Source of the DNA: Caloranaerobacter sp. TR13
GTDB taxonomy: Bacteria; Bacillota; Clostridia; Tissierellales; Thermohalobacteraceae
Assembly: GCF_001316435.1 (NCBI RefSeq)
Contig: NZ_JXLL01000001.1
Location: 580,930-644,929, forward strand
DNA: 64,000 nt
Direction: 5' to 3'
Shown: one piece after another, positions 47,025 to 55,961 of the stretch
How the letters are laid out: the number at the start of each line of letters is the position of its first letter
Numbering within the stretch: the first letter of the stretch is position 1
The notes under the pieces: model-generated
What the model was told of the DNA's origin: nothing
Seen by the model: the letters and a program-made list of their open reading frames with translations, nothing else
Database searches by the model: none
Translations under genes and position numbers: made by a program

Positions 47025-48116
47025 ATGAAATTAGGAATAGTAGGTTTACCAAATGTGGGAAAAAGTACTCTTTTTAATGCAATTACAGCTGCTGGAGCAG
47101 AATCAGCTAATTATCCTTTCTGCACAATAGAACCAAATGTTGGTGTAGTTGCTGTGCCTGACGAAAGACTTGAAAAATTAGCAGAAATGATAAATCCTAA
47201 AAAAGTAACTCCAACTGCAATTGAATTTTATGACATTGCAGGACTTGTTAAAGGTGCAAGTAAAGGCGAAGGTTTAGGAAATAAATTTCTATCTCATATA
47301 AGAGAAGTAGCTGCTATTGTTCATGTAGTAAGATGTTTTGAAGATGAAAATATCACTCATGTTGAAGGAAATATAGACCCTATACGCGATATTGAAATTA
47401 TCAATTTAGAGCTTATTCTTTCCGATCTTGAATTAATTAATAAAAGAATAGCTAAAACAGAAAAATTACTAAAAGGTGATAAATCCTATCAAAAAGAACT
47501 TGATATTTTAATCAGAATTCGTAAAGTTCTAGAAGAAGGAAAATCCGTAAGAGTACTTGACTTCGATGAAGAAGAAGAAAAGCTTGTTAAAGGATTAAAT
47601 TTGCTATCATATAAACCTATATTATATGCAGCTAATATTTCAGAAGATGAGATCACGTCAGAAAATGAAAATGAATATGTTAAAAAAGTTAAAGAATATG
47701 CAAAAAAGGAAAATTCTGAAGTAGTAACTATATGTGGAAAAATCGAAGCAGAGATTTCAGAACTAGATGATGAAGAAAAGATAGAATTCTTACAAGAACT
47801 TGGATTAAAAGAATCAGGCTTAGACAAACTTATTAAAGCAAGTTACAAACTTTTAGGTTTGATTTCTTTCTTAACAGCAGGAGAAAAAGAAGTTAGAGCT
47901 TGGACTATTAAAAGAGGAACTAAAGCTCCACAAGCAGCAGGAAAAATACACTCTGACATGGAAAGAGGCTTTATCAGAGCAGAAGTTATAAGTTATAATG
48001 ATTTGATAAGTGCAGGCGGATATAGCCAAGCTAGAGAAAAAGGTTTAATAAGATTAGAAGGTAAGGACTATGTAATGCAAGATGGAGATGTAGTAGTATT
48101 TAGATTCAATGTATAA
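47025..48116 (+). CDS. ychF: Redox-regulated ATPase YchF
   Basis: A 363-residue Obg-family P-loop protein. It has [32 protein letters not shown] and, at the G4 position, NISEDE in place of NKxD, the change that shifts specificity to ATP. A C-terminal TGS domain follows (FLTAGEKEVRAWTIKRGTKAPQAAGKIHSDMERGFIRAEV). It binds ribosomes and affects stress responses. GAAAGGAAG precedes the ATG. Confidence 0.97.
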   Translation: MKLGIVGLPNVGKSTLFNAITAAGAESANYPFCTIEPNVGVVAVPDERLEKLAEMINPKKVTPTAIEFYDIAGLVKGASKGEGLGNKFLSHIREVAAIVHVVRCFEDENITHVEGNIDPIRDIEIINLELILSDLELINKRIAKTEKLLKGDKSYQKELDILIRIRKVLEEGKSVRVLDFDEEEEKLVKGLNLLSYKPILYAANISEDEITSENENEYVKKVKEYAKKENSEVVTICGKIEAEISELDDEEKIEFLQELGLKESGLDKLIKASYKLLGLISFLTAGEKEVRAWTIKRGTKAPQAAGKIHSDMERGFIRAEVISYNDLISAGGYSQAREKGLIRLEGKDYVMQDGDVVVFRFNV

Positions 48117-48122
48117 TGAGTC

Positions 48123-48158
48123 AAAAAGGCAGAATTTTTTTCGCGATTCTGCCTTTTT
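48123..48158. terminator. Bidirectional terminator after ychF
   Basis: A hairpin with arms AAAAAGGCAGAAT and ATTCTGCCTTTTTT lies between the convergent ychF and acetyltransferase genes. Confidence 0.92.
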
Positions 48159-48174
48159 TATGTTTAAATAACAA

Positions 48175-48651
48175 CTATAATATCTTTTCAAATTCAATTT
48201 CATGTAGTATTGGTATATTATCAAAGCCATACAATGGTATTTCAGGTTTTATTTTTCTTGACTTAACTACCGCATTTAAATGAAGTGCTTTCATGTTAAA
48301 ACCTCTTTTTTGATAAAATCTTATCGCTTTAATATTATCATTTGTTGTAATTAACCATACTCGTCTGCAATTGCTCTTTTTTGCTTTATCTATTACTAAG
48401 TTGATTAATTTAGTTCCTATACCCAAATTTTCTTGTTTGCTATCTAAAGAAATAATTTCACATTCACCATCAACTATATTGTAAGTAATAAGTCCAATAA
48501 TATCATTTTCTCTCATTACTAGATATCCTGGTAGTTTGTCAATAAAATGTTTTTTACCTCTAGAAACTATAATTGGTGAACCCCAATTTTCTGCAATAAA
48601 ATCATATACCCTTTTCCTTAATTTTTCATCTATTTCTCTAAATTCAAACAT
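48175..48651 (-). CDS. GNAT-family N-acetyltransferase
   Basis: A 158-residue acetyltransferase with the GNAT acetyl-CoA site (EIISLDSKQENLGIGTKLINLVIDKAK, about residues 66-92) and the motif B segment NDNIKAIRFYQKRGFNMKALHLNAV. The substrate is not predictable. The gene is single, and the accessory region starts about here. Confidence 0.85.
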   Translation of the reverse strand: MFEFREIDEKLRKRVYDFIAENWGSPIIVSRGKKHFIDKLPGYLVMRENDIIGLITYNIVDGECEIISLDSKQENLGIGTKLINLVIDKAKKSNCRRVWLITTNDNIKAIRFYQKRGFNMKALHLNAVVKSRKIKPEIPLYGFDNIPILHEIEFEKIL

Positions 48652-48710
48652 TATTTTCCTCCTACTTTAAATTTAAATTGTTTAGGAAATAGAAAAAAGT
48701 ATTTAAAATT

Positions 48711-49550
48711 TTACTTATTTAATATTTTATACGGATTATATTGCATATCTGGACCTTTCCATCTGAATTTATCTACTGTCGATTTTCCAATCTGAATAGC
48801 CTCAGTTGAGCATTGATGGACACATCTCATACATAAGTAACATTTATCCAAAAATTCAACTCTGCCATCACTTATTTTTATGTTCTTTGCTGGACAAATT
48901 TCTTTGCATAGTCCACATTTTGTGCATTTATCATCAACCCAAAATTTACCTTTCATCTTTTTTTCAACATGATTGAAAAATAATCTCATAAAAACATCTA
49001 AAATTAATCCACTTATTTTAAGTCTCGGTATTACTGCATTTCTTTCTTGTGATTCATCTGATAAATTATTACTATTAACAATATCAAAAATCTTGTTTAT
49101 TGATTCTTTAATTTTTCTAGATTCAGAATAATTTTTTGATAATACTTTTTTAACAAATTTTGAATCTTTCTTCATGAAAGCCAACCCATCTGATCCTGGC
49201 ATTTTAAATTCTTCACAACCTAATGGAACAAAACCTTTTTTTATAAATCTTTTAGATGTTTTCCTCGAAGAATTACCTCCATATAACCCCATCGTAGAAA
49301 ATAAAATCACACCTCGAGTCTTTGGAAATGAAAGATTATTTATATAACTCTGCAAAAATAATGGCATATCAAAAGCATAAACAGGAAAGCCAAAAATAAG
49401 AATATCACATTTTTCTACATCGTTTGGAGAAAAAACTTCTATAGATTCTAACTCAACATCAAAACCATTCGCTTTAAATTTCTCATATATTAGATTCGCA
49501 ATAAAATATGTATTACCTGTAGCACTAAAATATAGTATTAATGCTTTCAA
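48711..49550 (-). CDS. EFR1-family flavodoxin-ferredoxin protein
   Basis: A 279-residue cytosolic electron-transfer protein. It has an N-terminal flavodoxin-like domain (ILYFSATGNTYFIANLI, the FMN loop, and FGFPVYAFDMP). The C-terminal ferredoxin domain carries two 4Fe-4S motifs: CTKCGLCKEICP (about residues 211-222) and CYLCMRCVHQC (about 238-248). The flavodoxin-ferredoxin fusion and length match the EFR1 family. The partner is unknown. A decayed partial copy of its middle lies at 51855-52140. Confidence 0.88.
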   Translation of the reverse strand: MKALILYFSATGNTYFIANLIYEKFKANGFDVELESIEVFSPNDVEKCDILIFGFPVYAFDMPLFLQSYINNLSFPKTRGVILFSTMGLYGGNSSRKTSKRFIKKGFVPLGCEEFKMPGSDGLAFMKKDSKFVKKVLSKNYSESRKIKESINKIFDIVNSNNLSDESQERNAVIPRLKISGLILDVFMRLFFNHVEKKMKGKFWVDDKCTKCGLCKEICPAKNIKISDGRVEFLDKCYLCMRCVHQCSTEAIQIGKSTVDKFRWKGPDMQYNPYKILNK

Positions 49551-49569
49551 ACTTCACTCCCCCCCCAGA

Positions 49570-50562
49570 TTATTGTTGCTTTAACCATTTATCAATAAAT
49601 TTGTAGCACTTTTCTCTTTTATCTTTTCTAAAAATATGTACTCCAGCATTATACCAATCATATTCTAAACACTCCTTACATCCCATTTCTTCATATTTTT
49701 TTATTGCTTTATTAAAATACTCTTTTTTATCTACATCAGATGATAATTCAATAAAAGGTCTAGGTGCTAATCCTTCCAGTATATCTTCAATATCACCCCA
49801 TTCTAATATATCAGGAATGACTGCAATACTACCAAATCCTTGTGGTGCTCTTAAACCTTCATCTGGATAAAAATCCTTTTTTATAGAAGCTATTCCCGAA
49901 GAAGAGCATCCTACTTTAACTCTTTCATCAACATACATTAAATAAGCTGCAAGTAACCCCCCTGCTGAATGACCTATAACTCCAATCCTTTCACTATCTA
50001 TCTCAGGCATTCCTGTTAAAATATCTATTGCTATCATAAGCTCAGTCAATTCTACTCCCATTTGAGTCTTACCTCGTGTTAAATAATAGTTTGCTCTATA
50101 TCCCTTATATAAATCTTCTGATAAATCTATTTCTCTTTCTTTTCCGTTGTAATCTATCTTGATTACTAATTTTATATATTCAAACATGTCAGCATATTTT
50201 GAATTGGCTAAGCTTCTACTTTCAAATCCAAATCTATCAGGACAAATTACAACATACCCTCTCAAACAGAGCTCTAAACCATATGCTAATTCTTTGTCTC
50301 CCCCTAATCCAGCAACTTCGCTTTTCCCAAACTCATAAGGCCTTCTTTCACCATCTTGATGTATTGCCAATATACCAGGAAATACACCTTCTTTGTTTGG
50401 AATTAAAATATATGCTTCAATATATTCACCATATACTTCATACTTAACTTTTCTTATGATATAAGTTTCATACTTTTTTTCTTCTAGTACTTCATATTCA
50501 GTATATCTTCTTTCTTTTGGGATTTTTAAAATTTTCATTAACTCTCTTTTTCTGCTATCCAT
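49570..50562 (-). CDS. Alpha/beta hydrolase (dienelactone hydrolase/acetyl-esterase-like)
   Basis: A 330-residue protein with an alpha/beta-hydrolase core. It has ILAIHQDGERRPYEFGKSEVAG near the oxyanion hole, the nucleophile elbow GHSAGG (GVIGHSAGGLLAAYLM), an Asp in PFIELSSDVDKKEYF, and a terminal His in NAGVHIFRKDKR. The start is set at ATG 50562, 6 bases after AAGGGGG; the open frame reaches further upstream but lacks a ribosome site. The substrate is unknown. Confidence 0.8.
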   Translation of the reverse strand: MDSRKRELMKILKIPKERRYTEYEVLEEKKYETYIIRKVKYEVYGEYIEAYILIPNKEGVFPGILAIHQDGERRPYEFGKSEVAGLGGDKELAYGLELCLRGYVVICPDRFGFESRSLANSKYADMFEYIKLVIKIDYNGKEREIDLSEDLYKGYRANYYLTRGKTQMGVELTELMIAIDILTGMPEIDSERIGVIGHSAGGLLAAYLMYVDERVKVGCSSSGIASIKKDFYPDEGLRAPQGFGSIAVIPDILEWGDIEDILEGLAPRPFIELSSDVDKKEYFNKAIKKYEEMGCKECLEYDWYNAGVHIFRKDKREKCYKFIDKWLKQQ

Positions 50563-50683
50563 ATAATCCCCCTTTAAACACTGAATTTTTGAATTGCAAA
50601 TTATATTACACAGCACATTCACTATCAAATTGTAAATATGCATAATCAATCCATTAATAATACCAGAGTATACGAATAAAATA

Positions 50684-51235
50684 TTAAATAAAATTGTCTA
50701 ACACCTTAACCTTTTCTTTAAAACTCCTCTTTCTTCCATCCAAATATATATTCTTATATAACAAATTGCCCCATTCTTTATATTTATTTGAATATTTATC
50801 ATAAAAATATTCCATTAACTTTTCTGCTAATACTGCTCCAATGACATAATTTTGTATATACACTGGATCTATACTTCTATAAGAAGAAAAACCTATTTCT
50901 TTTGCTATTCTATTTCTCATAATCATCAAATTTAAAACATCATCTCCCATCCTCTTAGACAGAGTTAGTTTATATCGATACTTATCTTTTCTAATATATC
51001 TTTATCATAGTTACTTAAATCATCTATTCGATTCCTTAAATTTGATACTAAAGGATTTTTGTCTACTAAATCGTGATTAATTAAAATGCAAGCTATTTCT
51101 CTTTTCCTATCTGATTGTTGTATCTTCCCGTTAAATGAATTAACTATATCAAATATTTCCTTATCAATTTCAGATAAATTATATTTTCCATTTTCAAAAT
51201 AATTAACCCATTGTTACCTTTGTAACATCCAATAT
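50684..51235 (-). pseudogene. Remnant of an M3-type oligopeptidase gene
   Basis: Two pieces read on the minus strand. The first (51235 to about 50984) reads QWVNYFENGKYNLSEIDKE... and has no start. The second (50950-50684) joins a segment like LNLMIMRNRIAKEIGFSSYR, typical of the N-terminal half of M3-type peptidases, directly to VYIQNYVIGAVLAEKLMEYF, typical of their C-terminal end. The catalytic HExxH centre between them is missing, and the two pieces are in different frames. This is a deleted, frameshifted gene. The family assignment is by pattern recognition. Confidence 0.55.
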
Positions 51236-51389
51236 TTCTCCATTATATTTTCTCAAACTTTTCTATCATTCCATCATCTTCTTTCTAAACTACTTTTTAT
51301 AAATGCTTTAGCTATACCAATTAGATATAAAATAGATAACCTCGCTAAACTTTGTAACTAACTCATTATACTTTAGTCTCAATCTTACT

Positions 51390-51722
51390 CTACTTTTTCT
51401 TATACCTATCCTTCTCGCCGAAAAAAGTAATATCAGCATATCCTGCATATATTTTCCCTGAATGCTTTACTCCACTAGGAATATAATATCTATCTCCTTT
51501 TACATACGTTTTTCTTTCTCCATTTATATCTAATTCAATTTTACCTTCTAAAACTATTCCCCACTGGCTTCCATGTGAATGCTCTGGTAATTCAACATCT
51601 TCACTAAACTTCATAAATAATATCTGATAACTGTCTCCTTGAAATAAATACGCTTTAACACCTTTTATAGGAATATCTGCTTCAGGTAAATTCAAAATTT
51701 CCTTTGGAAATACATTAAACAT
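51390..51722 (-). CDS. Cupin-domain protein
   Basis: A 110-residue single-domain cupin. Cupin motif 1 is visible as PEHSHGSQWGIVLEGKIEL and motif 2 as GDRYYIPSGVKHSGKIY, with histidines that could bind a metal. Small cupins can be enzymes or sugar/metal sensors, and nothing here decides. It is a single gene. Confidence 0.82.
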   Translation of the reverse strand: MFNVFPKEILNLPEADIPIKGVKAYLFQGDSYQILFMKFSEDVELPEHSHGSQWGIVLEGKIELDINGERKTYVKGDRYYIPSGVKHSGKIYAGYADITFFGEKDRYKKK

Positions 51723-51854
51723 TACTCTTCCTCCTTCTTATTTATCATCTTAAAATTTCAAATTCATTTAATTCCCAACCCCATTAATTTAACCCTTATT
51801 ATTCAGTATTACATAATACAAACTTATATACGATAATGATTCTGTTTAATAATA

Positions 51855-52140
51855 TAAGTAGCATTTATACAAAATTTCAACTCTGCTATCAATTTTTTTA
51901 TATTCTTTGCTGGGCAAATTTCTTTACATACTCCACATTTTATATATTTATCATCAACCTAAAATTTACCTTTCATCTTTTTTTCGATACAATTAAAGAT
52001 TAATCCCACAAAAATATCTAAAATTAATCTGCTTATTTTAAGCGTTGGTATTACTGCATTTTTTCTTGTAATTTATCTGATAAATTATTGTTTCTAACAA
52101 CACCAAAAATCTTGTTTACTGATTCTTTAATTTTTCTAGA
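51855..52140 (-). pseudogene. Decayed partial duplicate of the EFR1-like gene
   Basis: This stretch aligns base for base with 48835-49121, the part encoding about residues 143-238 of the EFR1-family protein (estimated by eye at well over 80% identity). It carries a nonsense change (TGG to TAG at the KFW codon), a single-base deletion near 52065 and several missense changes, including losses in the first cysteine cluster. Both ends are cut off. Confidence 0.88.
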
Positions 52141-52907
52141 TTATTGTCTAGTTCTCTCCTGATTTCATCCTTTACAAGTAAAATTGCCTCTTTAGCATCA
52201 TCATTCAAAATATCAACAAGCATATCTGTTATAAGATCAAATAGTTTTAATCCTGATATTGCTCGTTTCCGAACTCCTAATGTATTATCAATTCCAAAAG
52301 CTTCTTTACTTAAAATAGCAAATTCAGATTCTTCTCCAAAATAGTCGATAACTTGTTTAAAAAAAGAATTGTCACTTGTTAATAATATACCTTTTTGAAC
52401 TCGAACAACTTTAAATAGTCCATAAGTCAACCCGTACAAACCATTCAACATCCTGCCTATATCATTAGACAGTAAACCTTGAAGAGCTTTATGTACTTCC
52501 TCAACCCACGAAACAAGTTCTCTACTAGCATAATTATTTGCCTTTTCCTGAAGTGAACTATCCCACTTAAATTCTTCTGCTCTTTTCTTCAATGAACTAA
52601 GATATCCATTAGGGTCCCATATTACCTTTGACTGTCTTAGTCCAGAAATGCATTCTGTTGCTTTTTCAGGATCGCAAAACCATTTATCTGTTTCTTCTCT
52701 AGTAACATAACTTATTACAAGATATTTACTATCAACTATCTCTATATCAGGTAATCTACTTTCATTTCCTTCTTTTAAAAAACATACTATATCAATGTCA
52801 CTATATTTACGAGCTTCTCCTCGTGCATAACTACCCATTAATGCAATTGCTTCCAATTCTTCTCTATCTATCTTTCTTATTCTCTCAGATATTGATTCAG
52901 AAAACAT
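52116..52907 (-). CDS. Nucleotidyltransferase-domain protein (aminoglycoside adenylyltransferase-like)
   Basis: A 263-residue protein with an N-terminal minimal nucleotidyltransferase motif GSYARGEARKYSDIDIVCF (GSxARGE, then DxD) and a helical C-terminal domain (about 110-255). The layout resembles aminoglycoside adenylyltransferases, but resistance cannot be concluded. Its last codons (LEKLKNQ) and stop lie inside the decayed EFR1 copy, so its C-terminus was changed by that rearrangement. Confidence 0.75.
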   Translation of the reverse strand: MFSESISERIRKIDREELEAIALMGSYARGEARKYSDIDIVCFLKEGNESRLPDIEIVDSKYLVISYVTREETDKWFCDPEKATECISGLRQSKVIWDPNGYLSSLKKRAEEFKWDSSLQEKANNYASRELVSWVEEVHKALQGLLSNDIGRMLNGLYGLTYGLFKVVRVQKGILLTSDNSFFKQVIDYFGEESEFAILSKEAFGIDNTLGVRKRAISGLKLFDLITDMLVDILNDDAKEAILLVKDEIRRELDNNLEKLKNQ

Positions 52908-53151
52908 CTATCTCATCCTTTCTAAAAAACACAGTACTATGTGCTTTCTCTCGTTTATTTATTACTCTTATATATAGTTTACCTTGGTTTACTTTGATCT
53001 TATCTTAAAGTTCTCTTTGTTTTCTACAATACCTTTTATTTAATTTGATTTAAAGCCACTTGCTAATATATCCATTTGTAATGCAAAAAGTTCAATCTCT
53101 CTTTAATAATAACAATAGTACAAAAACAGTAACAATAAAGTACCTATAATT

Positions 53152-53895
53152 CTATTTGCATACATATACATTTCTATATTCTCCATCTGGTTCGTCTAAC
53201 ATTTTAAACTCCATATTTGTAATACTAACTTCAGTAAAACCAGCTTTATTTAATGCATCAATTATATCTTCAGAATAAAAAGCAGCTTCGGTAAATGTCT
53301 CTTCAAACCCATCATATAGCCTCCCATCTTCCTTTATAAACACGGTAAATGTTGCACTTGCTTGTCCTTTATCTTCATAAAATATCGCCTTTTGTATAAT
53401 ATAGTTGCCATTACTATCTTTCTGCATATGAAATCCGTTCCATCTTTCTCTTAAAGCCTTCAATGTATTACAGTCAAATATGAAAATACCTCCATAATTA
53501 AGATGTTTTTTAACATTTGAAAATGTCATTAACCACTCGTCTAATGTAAGCAAATGGTTTATTGCATCATATGTACAAGTAATTAGATCATACTTTTTAT
53601 TCATTTCAAAACTTCTCATATCCTCTTGGATAAAATTAATATCCATATTTTTATCTTTTGCATTTTCAATAGCTTTTCTAACCATATGTATTGATATATC
53701 TAATCCTTCTGATTTAATACCGGCTTCCATTGCATTAATGCACAATATTCCTGTACCACACGCAATATCTAAATGAGTTCTAGGATTAAAATTTATTTCC
53801 TTAAAATAGCTCAACATATATTTCCATAGTCTTTCTGAATAATTCTTCCATCCCAATCTATCATAAAACTTTGCTATCTTGTCGTACATACTCAC
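53152..53895 (-). CDS. Class I SAM-dependent methyltransferase
   Basis: A 247-residue methyltransferase with motif I HLDIACGTGILC, the acidic residue in EGLDISIHMV, and post-I motif FIQEDMRSFEMNKKYDLITC. The substrate is unknown. It lacks membrane segments. Confidence 0.85.
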   Translation of the reverse strand: MSMYDKIAKFYDRLGWKNYSERLWKYMLSYFKEINFNPRTHLDIACGTGILCINAMEAGIKSEGLDISIHMVRKAIENAKDKNMDINFIQEDMRSFEMNKKYDLITCTYDAINHLLTLDEWLMTFSNVKKHLNYGGIFIFDCNTLKALRERWNGFHMQKDSNGNYIIQKAIFYEDKGQASATFTVFIKEDGRLYDGFEETFTEAAFYSEDIIDALNKAGFTEVSITNMEFKMLDEPDGEYRNVYVCK

Positions 53896-53990
53896 TACCC
53901 CCTAAAACCTAATTTCAAAAAACGGTAATCCACTAGGAATCTTCTTAATCTTTGCTATATATTCCTCTACAAAATCCTCTATATTTACTA

Positions 53991-54587
53991 CTATCTGTTA
54001 TTTATTAATACTGGCTGACATCGCCCATTTTTTATTGCTTTAACTAGATCATTTATACTCTCAATTCTATCAACAAATTGTGTGCCAACCTTAAACAAAT
54101 CGTTAATATTGTGAGCGTCGCTACCACCTGTACATGGTTTTTTGTGAATTCTTGCTAACTTTTCTGCTTGTATCCAAAATTCACGTTCTATTTTTCCATT
54201 ATATACTTCTATTGCATCTATTAGTTCAATAATTTCATTTGCAATTTTTCTTTCATTAACTTTACATACTCCATATCCTGAAAATGGATGAGCTGCGATA
54301 ATAATACCACCAAATTTATGAATATACTCTATAAGCTCGATCATATTATTTCTCCGTTTTACACAATCTTCAGGTGCACCAAATACTATAAAGTCGCCAT
54401 AATCATTAAGTATCTCTATTCCTGCAAATACAGACACTCCATCAATTTCTCCTTTTCTATTATATAAGTGATTATGTTCAGTAATTGCTACTGAAACGCC
54501 TAAAATTTTAGCTTTCTCAATATAATCAATTATTTTCAATTTAGTATTTTTCGATAATTCACAATGATTATGTAAATCAATTATCAT
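53991..54587 (-). CDS. PHP-domain metal-dependent phosphoesterase
   Basis: A 198-residue PHP-fold protein. Metal ligands are visible in MIIDLHNHCELS (HxH), AITEHNHL, IAAHPFSGYG and GGSDAHN. The PHP fold gives phosphoesterase or nuclease activity; the substrate is unknown. TAGGAGGT lies just before the ATG; immediately beyond it is a decayed fragment of another gene (54601-54680). Confidence 0.85.
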   Translation of the reverse strand: MIIDLHNHCELSKNTKLKIIDYIEKAKILGVSVAITEHNHLYNRKGEIDGVSVFAGIEILNDYGDFIVFGAPEDCVKRRNNMIELIEYIHKFGGIIIAAHPFSGYGVCKVNERKIANEIIELIDAIEVYNGKIEREFWIQAEKLARIHKKPCTGGSDAHNINDLFKVGTQFVDRIESINDLVKAIKNGRCQPVLINNR

Positions 54588-54600
54588 AAATACCTCCTAT

Positions 54601-54680
54601 TAACAGTAAACTTTATATTTGGCTTGCAATTTTCATCTATCAATTTAATAATTATCTTTTCTACAATTATCTTAAAATAC
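54601..54680 (-). pseudogene. Truncated copy of the end of the 2'-5' RNA ligase-like gene
   Basis: The minus strand reads IIVEKIIIKLIDENCKPNIKF and then TVN. It corresponds to the last about 25 residues of the protein encoded at 58105-58611 (TIVEEICVELIDENDKSNIEF, then TVKL). The copy ends at the ribosome site of the PHP gene. No upstream part remains. Confidence 0.75.
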
Positions 54681-54712
54681 CTTTTTTATGCGAAATTTTT
54701 ATAAAGTAAACA

Positions 54713-54744
54713 AACCCATTCACTTGGCAGATTTTGAATGGGTT
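54713..54744 (-). terminator. Terminator of the GT2 gene
   Basis: A 9-bp hairpin (AACCCATTC / GAATGGGTT, loop of 14) lies after the stop of the glycosyltransferase gene. Confidence 0.75.
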
Positions 54745-54781
54745 TATTTGAAAATTTTTATGAGATGAATTTATAATAAAG

Positions 54782-55660
54782 TCAAACTGTTACATATCTT
54801 TTATAGTCATTTGTCCGTGCTACGATTTTACAGTTTTTCAATAAAGTATATTCTTTTATTTTCCACGTATGATCCTTATTTGAAGGTCTCCTTATACAAA
54901 CATAATTAAATTTATCTGAAGAATATAATTTAAAGCCACTATTCACACAATTCAATAAAAATTCTGTATCTTCTCCTACGTTTTTATCAGGGAATTTTAT
55001 ATTATTAAAGACTTCTTTTCTAATAATCATTGCAGAGCCAGATAGGAAATTTACATACTTATTTTCTTTGCCAGGAGAATGGATAGCTAAGATTTTACTC
55101 CCCTCAAAATATACAAAATACGAAAGTTTTCCAACTATATCTGCTTTTGTAGTTAAAAAAACCTTCATCAAATCATCAATGAATCTAGGCGCATAATAAT
55201 TATCATCATCAAATTTTGTTATATAGTCAAATTTTGCTTTTTCTATAGCATAGTTAAGGCACGTGCCTAATGAAATTGATTCATCTAATTTGAATAGTTT
55301 TACATTTTGATACATTTGAGCTTTCTTCTTCCATTGCTCTATTTTCATATCATTCTTATTTAAAATTATAATGAGTTCTTTATTTTTATAAGTCTGCCTA
55401 GCATAGTTTTCAAATACATTATCAATATAATGCTGACGAATAGTACAGGTAATAATTGAAACTCCGTCAATGATTCTATCATTATAGTCTAATAGTGGTC
55501 TATTTCTAGTTAAAGCTATCCTTTTTCTTCTTAATAAATTTTCTTTAAAACATTGAATTGGTGAATTATTTACTGGTTTAGCATTATAATTTTTTTTTAT
55601 TTCTTTAACTAAAAAGTTGAGATTTTTCGAAATAATGATGTTCGTATTTTTTTGCACCAT
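54782..55660 (-). CDS. GT2-family glycosyltransferase, probably spore surface
   Basis: A 292-residue GT-A fold glycosyltransferase. It has GVSIITCTIRQHYIDNVFENYARQTY at the nucleotide-binding N-terminus and a DDD metal motif at 151-153 (KFDDDNYYAP). It is a paralogue of the C-terminal domain of the divergent gene at 55962: they share a VNNSPI...K-N-RRK tail at the N-terminus, the ADIVGKLS-VYFE-SK-LAI core and a Y..YVTV-type ending. Its promoter region has a sigma-K-like element. A spore role is inferred from the CgeB partner and promoter. Confidence 0.82.
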   Translation of the reverse strand: MVQKNTNIIISKNLNFLVKEIKKNYNAKPVNNSPIQCFKENLLRRKRIALTRNRPLLDYNDRIIDGVSIITCTIRQHYIDNVFENYARQTYKNKELIIILNKNDMKIEQWKKKAQMYQNVKLFKLDESISLGTCLNYAIEKAKFDYITKFDDDNYYAPRFIDDLMKVFLTTKADIVGKLSYFVYFEGSKILAIHSPGKENKYVNFLSGSAMIIRKEVFNNIKFPDKNVGEDTEFLLNCVNSGFKLYSSDKFNYVCIRRPSNKDHTWKIKEYTLLKNCKIVARTNDYKRYVTV

Positions 55661-55741
55661 TTATTTCACCTCATTAGAAAGAGTATCATGAAAACAAAAC
55701 ACAAATTTGATTAAACTATTTGATAGATTATTTGTCTACTA

Positions 55742-55768
55742 AATTATATGAATTGATACATTTTTTGT
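55742..55768 (-). promoter_or_regulatory. Sigma-K-like promoter of the GT2 gene
   Basis: On the minus strand AC (55768-55767), 16 bases, then CATATAATT (55750-55742). This fits the AC...CATA-type pattern of the late mother-cell sigma factor. Confidence 0.45.
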
Positions 55769-55869
55769 ATAATAAATGAATTTTTTTAATTTAAAACAGA
55801 AAAAGAAATAAATAATACAAAAGCATCAAAAGAAAAAATAAAAAACAATAAAAGTAGCTTTTACCTTAC

Positions 55870-55896
55870 ACATTAATAACTCAAAAACATATAATA
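55870..55896 (+). promoter_or_regulatory. Sigma-K-like promoter of the CgeB-GT2 gene
   Basis: AC at 55870-55871, 16 bases, then CATATAATA at 55888-55896, which matches CATAnnnTA. The spacing and the first eight -10 bases are the same as in the divergent promoter of the GT2 gene. Confidence 0.5.
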
Positions 55897-55961
55897 AAAT
55901 AGAAAAATGTATATATGAATTTAAGTAATTCTCCAAAAAAGTTGTGAAATGTGGTGAGAAA

